This document shows, piece by piece, positions 53,671-63,658 of a stretch of DNA of 64,000 bases; the first letter of the stretch is position 1; each line of letters begins with the position of its first letter. Below the pieces are notes generated by a model. The model did not search any database and was not told the origin of the DNA. It worked only from the letters and a program-made list of their open reading frames with translations. The stretch is from NCBI RefSeq assembly GCF_030695125.1, contig NZ_JAUYTP010000067.1, positions 1 to 64,000 on the forward strand. The letters run 5' to 3'. The DNA is from Allobosea sp. (GTDB taxonomy: Bacteria > Pseudomonadota > Alphaproteobacteria > Rhizobiales > Beijerinckiaceae). The translations under genes were made by a program, and so were the position numbers.

Positions 53671-54783
53671 TCAGTACCGACGTCCACGAGGGCGCGGATC
53701 GCCCGTCCAGGTGGCGGGGTCATAGGCGCCGACCCTCGGGGGAGCAGCCGTATTGTGAAGCGCATGGCTGACTCGGTCGATCGCCCGCACCATGATGCTC
53801 ACCTCCCAGTCCGCTAGAGACTGCTCGCCTTGGGTGAGCCTGGGAAAGTTCAGAGGGACATTCATAAAATTGTGCCAGATCAGCCTTAGCCCGTGGCGTT
53901 TCGACAAGACCGTCTTGAGATAGTCCCGCCAGGGATCATTGTGGTTTGTCTGATTCACGCGGTTGGCAGGACCATGAGTCGTGCGGTCCCCCCAGTTCCA
54001 GTTGCTTAGAAAATGAGCACGCGTAGGTGTGGCCGGTCGTCCGCCCCATTGGAATTCGAGCGTTCCGTGACCGAACGGCACGCATGGCGTCAGCGGCCAG
54101 ACCATGGACTGAAACAGTTCCTGGGCCTCCAGATCGGCGTCACCCTGCCGCGCATGGGGGTCGAAGATCTGCGATCCGTAGACGGATTTGCCCTCGAAGA
54201 TCAGCTTCCCGCCGAAGCGCTTGATGCCCTCGCGGATGATCTTCGACATCTCCTTGGTTGCCGACTGGCCATAGACCGCATCGGTGGCGCCTTGTTTGTA
54301 CCATCCCTCCTGCGCTCCCCGGAACGCAGCGAAGAATGCATCCCGCCCGGACATCTCGGGATCGAACGGAACGCCGCGATCGTCAAAGCCCATGACGCGA
54401 TGAACGAATTCGGCGATGTGGACGTCGCGGTTCCTGAACAGGTCGTTGTTCATCCCGTAATACATGTCCATCATCTGCAGCCCGCCCTTGACTAACGCAC
54501 CGGTGCGGGGCCCCGGATCGTAGAGCCGGATGATCCGCTTTCTGAAAATGCTGTGCGGGTGCGCCCGCGCCCTGTTGATCCAGTGCAAAGCGCCGCGGGC
54601 AACAGGGTTTCCCGTCGCGCCCCACCCGTTATGCAGGGCATTGGGGCCGACCGTGCCGTAGATGAACGTGCTCTTGCTGAACTGTTCTTCGATCATCCTT
54701 CTGGCCAGTAACTTGTTCTTTCCGAACGGCGTATACTCGATCTGGCTCAGGGCTCGGTTCCATCGCGTCTCGAAATCGTTCAT
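53671..54783 (-). CDS. Unrecognised 370-residue protein
   Basis: ATG at 54783 with AAGGATCAG immediately upstream; a longer frame to 54897 is rejected. No signal peptide, membrane span or familiar domain is visible. The protein is rich in Trp, His, Asn and aromatic residues: TFIYGTVGPNALHNGWGATG near residue 40, MMDMYYGMNNDLFRNRDVHIAEFVHRVMG in two overlapping pieces, SNWNWGDRTTHGPANRVNQ and HNFMNVPLNFPRLTQGEQS. Base composition is visibly poorer in GC than neighbours, and it sits alone beside an sRNA, which suggests horizontal transfer. It could be a secreted effector, an enzyme of unknown type or a phage remnant; I cannot choose. Confidence 0.75.
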   Translation of the reverse strand: MNDFETRWNRALSQIEYTPFGKNKLLARRMIEEQFSKSTFIYGTVGPNALHNGWGATGNPVARGALHWINRARAHPHSIFRKRIIRLYDPGPRTGALVKGGLQMMDMYYGMNNDLFRNRDVHIAEFVHRVMGFDDRGVPFDPEMSGRDAFFAAFRGAQEGWYKQGATDAVYGQSATKEMSKIIREGIKRFGGKLIFEGKSVYGSQIFDPHARQGDADLEAQELFQSMVWPLTPCVPFGHGTLEFQWGGRPATPTRAHFLSNWNWGDRTTHGPANRVNQTNHNDPWRDYLKTVLSKRHGLRLIWHNFMNVPLNFPRLTQGEQSLADWEVSIMVRAIDRVSHALHNTAAPPRVGAYDPATWTGDPRPRGRRY

Positions 54784-55080
54784 CTGATCCTTCCCCTCGA
54801 GCGTTGGCCACGCTGCTGCCGACGCGACACTGATCGGCGGTCCAAATGTCGGGGTGCCGGATTCGACGTCGGATGGCTGTTGCCTAGGGAACAGCACAAG
54901 GCGGTCGAGCGAGCGTATCGGGTGCCGGACCTGCGCCGTCGCCTATGGCCTGAACCCTCAGGGCACCGGGGCCGGTGATGACGGGAGTTGGCTGGCGCCC
55001 GGCGTTGCGCGGCGACGCGGCCGGAATTTCGATCTCGCGGATGGGGAGCCCGCTGATCCAGGCGGCCCCTCCGTCCAGTC
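54784..55080. other. Intergenic region, nothing recognised
   Basis: About 297 bases between the unknown gene and the tonB stop. It must hold the promoter of the unknown gene, but no boxes, hairpins or frames stand out. Confidence 0.4.
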
Positions 55081-56004
55081 TCAACGCGAGAACTTCACCG
55101 GCACGGCGAGCGCGATGGTCCCGCCGCCCAGCCCTTCGGGCGGCGCCGGGACCGGGCTCGCCCGGCGGATCATGGCAACCGCCTCTTCGTCCAGCAGCGC
55201 ATCGCCCGAGCCGCCGACGAGGCGGGCCGACAGGACCCGCCCCGAGCGATCGATGCTGAACGACACCTGGACCGTGCCCGGATTGGCGCCACCGGGGAAG
55301 CGCTTGTAGCGGTTGAGATGCGCCAGCAGCGTGCCGCGCCAGCTCGCCCGCGTGGCGGCGGAATCGGCGGCGGCCCCCGGGTTCGCTGCGGCCGCCGTCG
55401 GCGCGGCCAGCGCCTGCGCCATCGGCGCGCTCGTGCGCTCGGCCTGGGGCTTGTTCGGATGGATCGGCTTGGCGCGCGCGACCACCTTCTTGGGCGGCGG
55501 CTTGCGCTCGACGATGCGGGGGCGCGCCGGTGGCGGCGGAGGCGGCGCCAGCACGGCCGCGGCGTCAGGCAGCGGCGGCAGCTCCGGGATCCTGATCTCG
55601 GGTTCGGGCTGGACCACGGGTTGCGGCTCCGGCTCGGGCGGCGGCTCGACCGGAGGCGGCTCGACGGGTTCGGGCGGCAGAGGCTCCGGCGGCACGGGCT
55701 CCGGCGGCGTCTCCACGACGGGCTCGGGCTGCGGCTCCGGCTGGGCCTCGACCATTTCGGGACCGGGCGCGACCTCCTGCGGCGGCGCTTCGGGCGCCAC
55801 GGGGAGCGGGGCGAGTTCGATCATCACGCCGGCCGGCGGCGCGCCCATCGCGGCTTCGGCGCGCTGCCACGTCACCATCATCCAGCCCGCCATGGCGTGC
55901 AGGCCGCCGACGACGAACGCCGCCAGCGTCCAGCGCAGCGCCGCTGGCCAGAGGCGGGCGCCCAGGCCGTTGGAACGGTCCGCCAGGTTCGCCAGCACGC
56001 TCAT
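55081..56004 (-). CDS. tonB: TonB family energy-transducing protein
   Basis: 307 residues. One N-terminal membrane anchor (LRWTLAAFVVGGLHAMAGWMMV) carries the His typical of TonB; residues about 60-190 are a Pro/Glu then Pro/Lys-rich periplasmic spacer; the C-terminal domain has NRYKRFPGGANPGTVQVSFSI and LLDEEAVAMIRRASPVPAPP (the YP-like region and LD-x-EA-x-x-x-V of TonB). It delivers proton-motive force to outer-membrane receptors. The ATG overlaps the exbD stop by 4 bases. Confidence 0.93.
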   Translation of the reverse strand: MSVLANLADRSNGLGARLWPAALRWTLAAFVVGGLHAMAGWMMVTWQRAEAAMGAPPAGVMIELAPLPVAPEAPPQEVAPGPEMVEAQPEPQPEPVVETPPEPVPPEPLPPEPVEPPPVEPPPEPEPQPVVQPEPEIRIPELPPLPDAAAVLAPPPPPPARPRIVERKPPPKKVVARAKPIHPNKPQAERTSAPMAQALAAPTAAAANPGAAADSAATRASWRGTLLAHLNRYKRFPGGANPGTVQVSFSIDRSGRVLSARLVGGSGDALLDEEAVAMIRRASPVPAPPEGLGGGTIALAVPVKFSR

Positions 56005-56477
56005 GGCCGCGCCGCCCCGGCAGCCGATGCGCCGGGTGCCGCCGGTGGCGCGCCCTGCCCGGTATCCTCGAGCCCGACCAGTGCGATCTTGAGATAGCCG
56101 GCCTGACGCAAGAGGTTCATCACCTCCATCAGCTCACGATAGGCGACGCCGCCATCGGCGCGCAGGAAGACGCGCTGCTGGCGGTCGCCGCTGGTCTGGC
56201 GATCGAGCATCGCGCCCAGCATCGCGCGCGGCACGCCGTCATTGCCGAGGGCGAGCGACAGGTCGTTCTTCACGGTCAGGAAGACAGGCGTCTCCGGCCG
56301 CGGCTGCGGCTGCGCGTTGGAGACCGGCAGGTCGACGGCGACGTCCACGGTCGAGAGCGGGGCGGCGACCATGAAGATGATCAGCAGCACAAGGATCACG
56401 TCGATGAACGGCGTGACATTGATCTCGCTGACCTCCCCGAGGTCGTCGGCCTGCGAATCCTTGAGCGAAACGGCCAT
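56001..56477 (-). CDS. exbD: ExbD energy-transducing protein
   Basis: 158 residues. GEVSEINVTPFIDVILVLLIIFMVAAP contains the single membrane span with the essential proton-relay Asp; the periplasmic domain contains VFLRADGGVAYRELMEVMNLLRQAG. It partners ExbB and TonB. The gap to exbB is 3 bases. Confidence 0.96.
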   Translation of the reverse strand: MAVSLKDSQADDLGEVSEINVTPFIDVILVLLIIFMVAAPLSTVDVAVDLPVSNAQPQPRPETPVFLTVKNDLSLALGNDGVPRAMLGAMLDRQTSGDRQQRVFLRADGGVAYRELMEVMNLLRQAGYLKIALVGLEDTGQGAPPAAPGASAAGAARP

Positions 56478-56480
56478 GGC

Positions 56481-57557
<1,077 letters not shown>

Positions 57558-57570
57558 CGCCTTCTCCTTG

Positions 57571-57599
57571 GAATAATTCAAAAAAAGCTTTGAATTCAA
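57571..57599. promoter_or_regulatory. A/T-rich repeats upstream of exbB
   Basis: AATTCAA occurs at 57574-57580 and 57593-57599, 19 bases apart, and the latter belongs to the perfect palindrome TTGAATTCAA (57590-57599). In this GC-rich genome such a block just before an iron-uptake operon may be bound by an iron regulator (Irr, RirA or Fur type), but it does not clearly match a consensus I know. Confidence 0.4.
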
Positions 57600-57803
57600 T
57601 GTGATGCGCGGCGTTACGCCTCGTCCAAGCGTCTGCCGATGTCAAGGCGCTCGGCTTGGAGATCGTCGTCGCGGCCCGTGGCCTGCCTGTCTAGCCGTCG
57701 CGCTGGGCCAGGCCGCTGCGTGCGGGCTGGTCTGCGTTGTCACAACCATGTTCTGCAGGCATGAGAGGCCCGCGAAGGCTGGCACGGCGGGGCTCGACGA
57801 TAC

Positions 57804-58415
57804 ATGGAACGCGCGACATCGATCGAGTCGGCCGATGCCGCTGCGATTCCGCTGAGGTACCGGCGCTGGAAGAACCATCCTGCGCCGGGCACCGATTTTC
57901 CCGACATCACGCCTGCGGCGACCGACGGCGCCACGGTGCGACAGGTGGTCGAGGCGCTGGCCCGGCAGCTGCCGGGCGATACCGAGATCATCGGCGGCAT
58001 CGATGTCGGGGGTCTGGGCCTCGCAGGCGCGCTGGCCTATCGCAACGCGCTGGGCATGCTCGACATCCGCAAGGTCGGGTCGATCCGGGTCGAGGTCATT
58101 CGCACCATCATGGCGAATTACGAACTGGGCGACGGAGTGGCGATCTCCCGCGCGCACGGGATCGCAGGTCGCAGGCTGACGATCGTCGATGATTGCCTGA
58201 TGACGGGAGGCCACGCCCTGGCCGCGATCAGGTTGATCCGCCGTCTCGGTGGCCACTGCGACACCGCGATGTTCGTCTTCGAACTGGACGGGATGGGGGG
58301 GCGCAGCCTGCTGGCGGGCGCCGGCATCCGCGTCCACAGCCTGCGGCCGCTGCCGCAGGCGGAGCCCGAAGCGCCGGAGGGCGGGCTGCCGGGCCCGCCC
58401 GCCGCATCCGCCTAG
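57804..58415 (+). CDS. Type I phosphoribosyltransferase family protein
   Basis: 203 residues. The PRPP-binding motif is [17 protein letters not shown], residues 125-141, with the expected two aspartates; [18 protein letters not shown] corresponds to the adenine-PRTase-like substrate side. The closest style is Apt/PyrE-like, but the base acceptor cannot be assigned. It lies next to the oxygen-sensing genes and ends 4 bases inside the convergent kinase gene. Confidence 0.78.
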   Translation: MERATSIESADAAAIPLRYRRWKNHPAPGTDFPDITPAATDGATVRQVVEALARQLPGDTEIIGGIDVGGLGLAGALAYRNALGMLDIRKVGSIRVEVIRTIMANYELGDGVAISRAHGIAGRRLTIVDDCLMTGGHALAAIRLIRRLGGHCDTAMFVFELDGMGGRSLLAGAGIRVHSLRPLPQAEPEAPEGGLPGPPAASA

Positions 58416-60325
58416 TCCAGAAGCTCTCGGATCCGCACCGCCAGTTCCAGGGCGCTGTAGGGCTTCTTCAGCCAGCTCGCCTCGGCGGCGAGTTCGCGCA
58501 CCGCGACGCTCGGCTCGGCGAAGCCTGAGGTCAGGATGATCTTGAGGCCGGGCCGCAGGCGGCGCGCCGCGCGGGCCAACTCGTCGCCCGACATCCCCCC
58601 CGGCATGACGATATCGGTAAAGAGCAGCGCGATCTGCGGATCCGCCGCCAGCCTCTCCAACGCCTGGGCGGCATTCTCGGCCTCGAGCACGCGGTACCCG
58701 GTATCCTCGAGCCTGGCCACCGCGACCCGGCGCACCCTGGCGTCGTCTTCGACCACGAGGATCGTCTCCGACCCGCCCGGCAGGGCCGGCGGCGGCGCAG
58801 GCGCGTCGGAAGCAGCCCGCGGGGCCTCGACCGGCGCCATGCTGGCCGCTGGCAGGAACAGGCGCACGCTCGTGCCCTGCCCGACCTCGCTGTAGAGCTG
58901 GACATGGCCGCCGGACTGCTTGGTGAAACCATAGACCATGCTCAGCCCGAGGCCTGTGCCCGCCCCCACGCCCTTTGTGGTGAAGAACGGCTCGAAAGCA
59001 TGCTGCCTGACCTCGGCCGACATGCCGCTGCCGGTGTCGGTGACCGAGATCAGCACATAGCTGCCGGTCCGAACCTCGGGATACATGCTGGCATAGTCCG
59101 AATCGAGCTTGGCTGCGGAGATCTCGACCGTCAGCCGGCCGCCGCGCGGCATTGCATCGCGGGCATTGAGCGTGAGGTTGAGCAGGGCGTTCTGCAGCTG
59201 CGACGCATCGACCAGCGCCGTGACCGGCGAACCCGACACGATGGTGCGCAGCTCGACCGTCTCCCCCAGCGCCCGGCGCAGCAGCGGCACGAATTGCGAC
59301 ACGAGCTGGCCGACATCGGCGAGCTTGGCGTTCAGCGGCTGCTTGCGCCCGAATGCGAGGAGCTGCGCGGTCAGCTTCGCGCCATCTTCTGCCGCGCTTT
59401 GCGCCTCGCGCAGCAGCGCGCGCGACCGGTCGTCGGTCAGGCGCCGCTCGATCATCTCCAGATTGCCGCTGACAACGGTGAGCAGATTGTTGAAATCATG
59501 GGCGATTCCGCCCGTCAGCTGGCCGACGGCCTCCATCTTGTGGGCCTGGCGCAGCTCCTCCTCGATGCGGTGGCGGCTGGTCAGGTCGCGGATGAAGCCG
59601 GTGAAGATCCGGCGGCCCGCCGCGCGCGCCTCGCCGATCGCCAGCTCCATAGGGAACTGCGTGCCATCCTTCTTCTGCCCCGTCACGACGCGCCCATAGC
59701 CGATGATGCGGCGCTCACCGGTGTCGAGGTAGCGCGACATGTAGCCGTCATGGGCGTCGCGGTCGGGCTGCGGCATCAGGATGCGGACATTGCGGCCGAC
59801 CGCCTCGTTGGCGGCGAAGCCGAAGAGCCGCTCGGCGGCGGCGCTGAAGGAGGTGATCGTGCCCTTGTCGTCGATGACGACCATGGCCTCGGGCACGGTG
59901 TCGAGGATCGAGCGCAGATGCGCCTCGCGCGCGACGAGATGCGCCTGCATCGTCCGCAGATCGCTGACGTCGACATTGGTCTCGACGATCGCGAAATCGC
60001 CGTCTCCACCGGAATCGGCGACGACCCAGCGGCTGGCGACGAAAATGATGGCGCCATCCTTGCGGCGCTGGGTCAGCTCGCCCGTCCAGACCCCATGTCG
60101 GCGCAGATGGGCGGCGATATCGGCCAGGGGTTGGGGGAAAACCGTCTCGAGCAGATCGTAGGCGACTTGGCCGAGGGCTTCCGCCCGTGTCCAGCCATAG
60201 AGCGCCTCGGAGCCGCTGGTCCAGCGCGTGATGACACCGTCATAGCCGTGGACGATGATGTTGGCACTGTCGAGAATTCGCGCGAAATCGTCGAGGCTGA
60301 ACTCGCTGGTAACCGTCACTCCCAT
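58412..60325 (-). CDS. Hybrid histidine kinase with FixL-like heme PAS domain
   Basis: 637 residues: PAS (about 8-125), PAS (about 130-250), HisKA with His276 in GGIAHDFNN, HATPase with Asn387 and [12 protein letters not shown], then a receiver with Asp571 in [11 protein letters not shown]. The second PAS reads [19 protein letters not shown] and [20 protein letters not shown], aligning with Bradyrhizobium FixL around its heme ligand His200 (here His192) and ligand-sensing Arg220 (here Arg212). The REC fusion matches the hFixL class of Rhizobium etli. No membrane spans. It is cotranscribed with the fixK-like gene, 28 bases upstream. Confidence 0.85.
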   Translation of the reverse strand: MGVTVTSEFSLDDFARILDSANIIVHGYDGVITRWTSGSEALYGWTRAEALGQVAYDLLETVFPQPLADIAAHLRRHGVWTGELTQRRKDGAIIFVASRWVVADSGGDGDFAIVETNVDVSDLRTMQAHLVAREAHLRSILDTVPEAMVVIDDKGTITSFSAAAERLFGFAANEAVGRNVRILMPQPDRDAHDGYMSRYLDTGERRIIGYGRVVTGQKKDGTQFPMELAIGEARAAGRRIFTGFIRDLTSRHRIEEELRQAHKMEAVGQLTGGIAHDFNNLLTVVSGNLEMIERRLTDDRSRALLREAQSAAEDGAKLTAQLLAFGRKQPLNAKLADVGQLVSQFVPLLRRALGETVELRTIVSGSPVTALVDASQLQNALLNLTLNARDAMPRGGRLTVEISAAKLDSDYASMYPEVRTGSYVLISVTDTGSGMSAEVRQHAFEPFFTTKGVGAGTGLGLSMVYGFTKQSGGHVQLYSEVGQGTSVRLFLPAASMAPVEAPRAASDAPAPPPALPGGSETILVVEDDARVRRVAVARLEDTGYRVLEAENAAQALERLAADPQIALLFTDIVMPGGMSGDELARAARRLRPGLKIILTSGFAEPSVAVRELAAEASWLKKPYSALELAVRIRELLD

Positions 60326-60353
60326 GCTCGTTCAGACCTCGGCGCGATGTTGA

Positions 60354-61109
60354 CTATTGCGGCCAGACAGCTTGCTGGACCGCACCGACCCCGGCTGCGC
60401 TTTTATCGTCGGCATCGATCTCGCCTGCAAGAGCGGCGAGTTTGCCGAGCTTGCGGACGACCATGGCATGGCGGCTGCTGGGTGCGATGACGCCGCAATT
60501 GGTCAGCCGGGTCATCGTCCGCGACACCGTCTCGATCGTCAGGCCGAGATAATCGGCCATGTCCAGGCGGGTCATCGGGATCTCGATCACCGGCTGGCGG
60601 GCGTCGTCGCCAAGGCGCCGTGCGATCACCAGCAGGAAGCTGGCGACGCGCTCCTCGGCGCTCTTGCGCGCCAGCAGCACCATCTGGTCCTGGGCTGCGG
60701 CCATCTCGTCGCAGAGGCAGGCGAAAAGCTGGGGCCGCAGCTCGGGCGAGCGGTTGATCTCGTCCTGAAAGCGCCCATGCTCATAGCGGCGCAGCTTCGT
60801 GCGGGTCACCGCCTCCGCGGTGTAGAGATACTGGTCCTTCAGCGAGACGCCGAGCAGATCGCCGGGATAGATGAACCCGGTGATGATCCGGCGACCGTCG
60901 CTCAGGATGCGGAACACCCGCAGGACGCCCTCGACGACCTCGAAGACATGGCGGGCGTCGTCTCCCTCCCAGAAAACGGCTGTGCCGGGCTCGAAGGTTT
61001 CGATCGGCTGGCCGCCGAACAGGCTGTTCAGGCTGGCGGGCTGGGGCGGAACCGTCGCGAATGGCCTGACAGCTCCGCGCGGCTGTGACATGGTGGCTTG
61101 CGAAAGCAT
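60354..61109 (-). CDS. fixK: FixK-like Crp/Fnr regulator
   Basis: 251 residues from ATG 61109; MSQPRGAV at 61091 is an alternative. The cNMP-type barrel has EPGTAVFWEGDDARHVFEVVEG and GRRIITGFIYPGDLLGVSL, and the HTH is MTRLDMADYLGLTIETVSRTMTRL with the Glu-x-x-Ser-Arg that reads TTGA-N6-TCAA. It lacks the N-terminal cysteine cluster of true Fnr, as in FixK. FixK switches on microaerobic genes. A direct repeat resembling a K-box lies 90 bases upstream, and the hybrid FixL-like kinase follows in the same operon. A longer frame to 62249 is spurious. Confidence 0.85.
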   Translation of the reverse strand: MLSQATMSQPRGAVRPFATVPPQPASLNSLFGGQPIETFEPGTAVFWEGDDARHVFEVVEGVLRVFRILSDGRRIITGFIYPGDLLGVSLKDQYLYTAEAVTRTKLRRYEHGRFQDEINRSPELRPQLFACLCDEMAAAQDQMVLLARKSAEERVASFLLVIARRLGDDARQPVIEIPMTRLDMADYLGLTIETVSRTMTRLTNCGVIAPSSRHAMVVRKLGKLAALAGEIDADDKSAAGVGAVQQAVWPQ

Positions 61110-61198
61110 CGGCTTATCATCCCTGATTGATCGACAGGCCGAATTGAAACGATTCCGGTAACGGCCGAACGCCGCCACAGTGACACTCCGTGCGAAGT

Positions 61199-61214
61199 TG
61201 TGACGGTTTGTAAC
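61199..61214 (-). promoter_or_regulatory. K-box-like direct repeat before fixK
   Basis: Read toward fixK: GTTACA, 4 bases, GTCACA. The K-box bound by FxkR in Rhizobium etli was described, as I recall, as GTTACA-N4-GTTACA, so this differs at one base. It lies 90 bases from the fixK ATG and just before the divergent regulator gene. Confidence 0.7.
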
Positions 61215-61247
61215 AGCCGCGGTGGCGAGGGAGCTGAACTGCCTGAC

Positions 61248-61976
61248 ATGACCGAGCCTGCAGCCCGCAACGAACACATCCTCGTGGTGGATGACGATGT
61301 TCGCATTCGGCAGATGCTGATCCGTTATTTCGAGGATGAGGGATATCGCGTCACCGGCGCCGCCGACGGTGCGGCCATGCGCGACTGCCTGCAGCGGACC
61401 CCCATCGACATCATCCTGCTCGATCTCGTCCTGCCGGGCGGCGAGGACGGCCTGATGCTGGCGCGCGAGGTTCGCGCCCGCTCCGACGTCCCGATCATCA
61501 TGCTCACCGGGCGCGACGACGTCGTCGACAGGATCGTGGGTCTCGAGGTCGGCGCCGACGATTACATCCCCAAGCCGTTCCACCTGCGCGAGGTCCTGGC
61601 CCGGCTGCGGACCGTGCTGCGCCGACGCCAGCCCGCCCCCGTGCAGCGGGCCGAGGCCGGCGACACGATCCATTTCGACGGCTGGCGGCTGGATCTCGGC
61701 TGCCGGCAGCTCATCACCGCCGCCGGGACGGAGATCATCCTCACCACCGGCGAGTTCGAGATGCTGGCGGCGCTGGCGCGCCATCCGGGCCGGGTGTTCT
61801 CGCGCGACGTGCTGATGGATCTCACCCATGGCCGCAGTCTCGAAGCGTTCGACCGGACGATCGACGCCCAGATCGCACGGCTGCGCAAGAAGATCGAGCC
61901 CGACCCGAAACAACCGACGCTGATCAAATCCGTTCGCGGCGTCGGCTACGTCTTCACCGGCAAGCTGTCGTCCTGA
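61248..61976 (+). CDS. OmpR-family response regulator, FxkR-like
   Basis: 242 residues from ATG 61248 with GAGGGAG upstream. Receiver: HILVVDDDVRIRQMLIRYFE, phospho-acceptor Asp in DIILLDLVLPGGEDG, LTGRDD and PKPFHLREV with the conserved Lys. Output winged helix: LTTGEFEMLAALARHPGRVFSRDVLMD and VRGVGYVF. By position (divergent from fixK, next to a hybrid FixL) it should be the counterpart of FxkR, which relays hFixL to fixK. It has no separate cognate kinase in the window. Its end overlaps the convergent next gene by about 30 bases. Confidence 0.83.
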   Translation: MTEPAARNEHILVVDDDVRIRQMLIRYFEDEGYRVTGAADGAAMRDCLQRTPIDIILLDLVLPGGEDGLMLAREVRARSDVPIIMLTGRDDVVDRIVGLEVGADDYIPKPFHLREVLARLRTVLRRRQPAPVQRAEAGDTIHFDGWRLDLGCRQLITAAGTEIILTTGEFEMLAALARHPGRVFSRDVLMDLTHGRSLEAFDRTIDAQIARLRKKIEPDPKQPTLIKSVRGVGYVFTGKLSS

Positions 61977-62455
61977 GGGCGCCCCCAGGGCGCGTCGAGG
62001 AGCGGACTCGGATCGAGGATCACGACGACGCCCCGGCCATCGCGCCGCTGGGGAGCCCGCAACTGCGGCAGCACCTTCGGCGAGGCCTCGCTGCGGATAC
62101 GGATGGCCGCGCAATCCATCCGCCCGGCGATCGCGCACAGATCGTCGACGAGCGCAGAGGCGACGCCGGCCTCGTCTGCGGCGCTGGCGACGATGAAGAC
62201 GGGGACGTCCAGAATCGGCCCATGGACAGCATGACGGCCCCGCGACCACAGGCAGAGGCCCTGGACATGACCGCGCGGATTGGTGGCGACGAGGACCTGC
62301 CGCTGCGGCGCATCCCGCTCCTGCCGCTTATGTAGCCCGTCGCAATAAGCCCGCCAGCGCTCGATCTCGAGCCGCGGCGTCAGCGCGCCAACCAACGGGA
62401 AAGCCGCATCCACGGTGTCTGGCGTGATCGGCGAAACGGTGTAGACCGCTGGCAT
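61946..62455 (-). CDS. GNAT-like hypothetical protein
   Basis: 169 residues from ATG 62455 (MPAVYTVSPITPDTVDAAFP). The middle QVLVATNPRGHVQGLCLW and ASALVDDLCAIAGRMDCAAIRI resembles the beta-alpha core of N-acetyltransferases, but the acetyl-CoA loop is not clear. It follows the alcohol dehydrogenase gene by 37 bases and is probably in its transcript; the C-terminal end overlaps the regulator gene on the other strand. Confidence 0.65.
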   Translation of the reverse strand: MPAVYTVSPITPDTVDAAFPLVGALTPRLEIERWRAYCDGLHKRQERDAPQRQVLVATNPRGHVQGLCLWSRGRHAVHGPILDVPVFIVASAADEAGVASALVDDLCAIAGRMDCAAIRIRSEASPKVLPQLRAPQRRDGRGVVVILDPSPLLDAPWGRPQDDSLPVKT

Positions 62456-62492
62456 GGCGAGGCTCCTCACCTGCGAGGGGACGGCTGCGACG

Positions 62493-63578
62493 TCACGCAG
62501 CCGCCCGGCCGCCGGCCGCCCCCCTGGCCGGGGCCATCGACGTGATCGGCAGCGACAGGTCGAGGACCATCCGCCCCTCGATGGCGCCCTGTTTCAGCCG
62601 TTCGAAAATCCGGTTGATGTCGCCGAGCGGGGCGGTGGCGATGCGGGCGGTGACCTTGCCCTCGGCCGCGAATGCGATGGCCTCGTCGAGATCCCGCCGC
62701 GTACCGACGATCGAGCCGCGCAGCGTGATGCGCTTGAGTACGACGTCGAAGATCGGGGTCGGGAACTCGCCGGGCGGCAGGCCGACCAGCACGACGGTGC
62801 CCTTGCGTCGCCCCATCCGCACGGCCTGCGCGAAGGCAGGCGGCGAAACCGCAGTGACCAGGACGCCCTGGGCGCCGCCGCCGGTCGCCGCGACGACGTC
62901 GTCGATCGCGCTCGGCGAGCGGGCGTCGATCACGACATCGGCCCCGGTCTCGCGGGCGAGCGCGAGCTTCTCGGCGGCGATGTCGAGCGCCACGACCTTG
63001 AGCCCCATCGCCTTGGCATATTGGATGGCGACCTGGCCGAGACCGCCGATGCCGGAGATCGCGACCCATTCGCCCGGCCGCGCCTCGGTCTCCTTCAGCC
63101 CCTTATAGGTGGTGACGCCGGCGCAGAGGATCGGGGCTATCGCCGCGAAATCCACCCCTGCGGGCAGACGGGCGGCGAAGGCGGCGGTGGCGATCGCATA
63201 TTCGGCGAAGCCGCCATTGCAGCTGTAGCCGGTGTTGTGCTGGTGCTCGCACAAGGTCTCCCAGCCGGTCTCGCAATACTCGCAACGCAGGCAGGAATCA
63301 TGCAGCCAGGCGACGCCGACCGCATCCCCTGGGACGAAGTCGCTGACGCCGGGCCCGAGCGCGGCGACCACGCCCGCGATCTCGTGACCGGGAATGAAGG
63401 GCGGTACCGGCTTCACCGGCCAATCGCCGTCGGCGGCGTGGAGATCGGTGTGGCAGACGCCGCAGGCCAGCACCCTGACGAGCAATTCCCCGGGCCCGGG
63501 CACGGGAATCGGCACATCCTCGACGACCAGCGGCTGGCCGAACGCCCGCACCACCGCCGCCTTCATCGTTGTCGCCAT
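62493..63578 (-). CDS. adhP: Zinc-dependent alcohol dehydrogenase, AdhP type
   Basis: 361 residues from ATG 63578 (GGAG upstream). Catalytic zinc ligands are in ACGVCHTDLHAADGDW and PGHEIAG; structural zinc cysteines in CLRCEYCETGWETLCE; NAD-binding ISGIGGLGQVAIQYAKAMGL. AdhP interconverts ethanol and acetaldehyde, useful under low oxygen. A FixK-type box (63632-63645) about 55 bases upstream suggests microaerobic induction. Confidence 0.93.
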   Translation of the reverse strand: MATTMKAAVVRAFGQPLVVEDVPIPVPGPGELLVRVLACGVCHTDLHAADGDWPVKPVPPFIPGHEIAGVVAALGPGVSDFVPGDAVGVAWLHDSCLRCEYCETGWETLCEHQHNTGYSCNGGFAEYAIATAAFAARLPAGVDFAAIAPILCAGVTTYKGLKETEARPGEWVAISGIGGLGQVAIQYAKAMGLKVVALDIAAEKLALARETGADVVIDARSPSAIDDVVAATGGGAQGVLVTAVSPPAFAQAVRMGRRKGTVVLVGLPPGEFPTPIFDVVLKRITLRGSIVGTRRDLDEAIAFAAEGKVTARIATAPLGDINRIFERLKQGAIEGRMVLDLSLPITSMAPARGAAGGRAAA

Positions 63579-63631
63579 GAGCCGCTCCATCTGCCGCGAC
63601 GCCGATGTTACGGCGTCGCTCGGACCGGACC

Positions 63632-63645
63632 TTGAGCGAGATCAA
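63632..63645. promoter_or_regulatory. FixK/Fnr box upstream of adhP
   Basis: TTGAGCGAGATCAA is a TTGA-N6-TCAA palindrome, the consensus of FixK/Fnr sites. Its centre is about 60 bases from the adhP ATG and about 20 from the stop of the gene to the right. Confidence 0.8.
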
Positions 63646-63658
63646 GCGATGGGGGGGA

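Noticed and set aside
61110..61150. Fnr/FixK site TTGAT near the fixK start
   Set aside because: Only one half-site (TTGATCGACAGGCC) is present, without the ATCAA partner at the right spacing.
61110..62249. Upstream extension of the fixK frame
   Set aside because: The added residues are antisense to the OmpR-type regulator gene and show no Crp/Fnr similarity.
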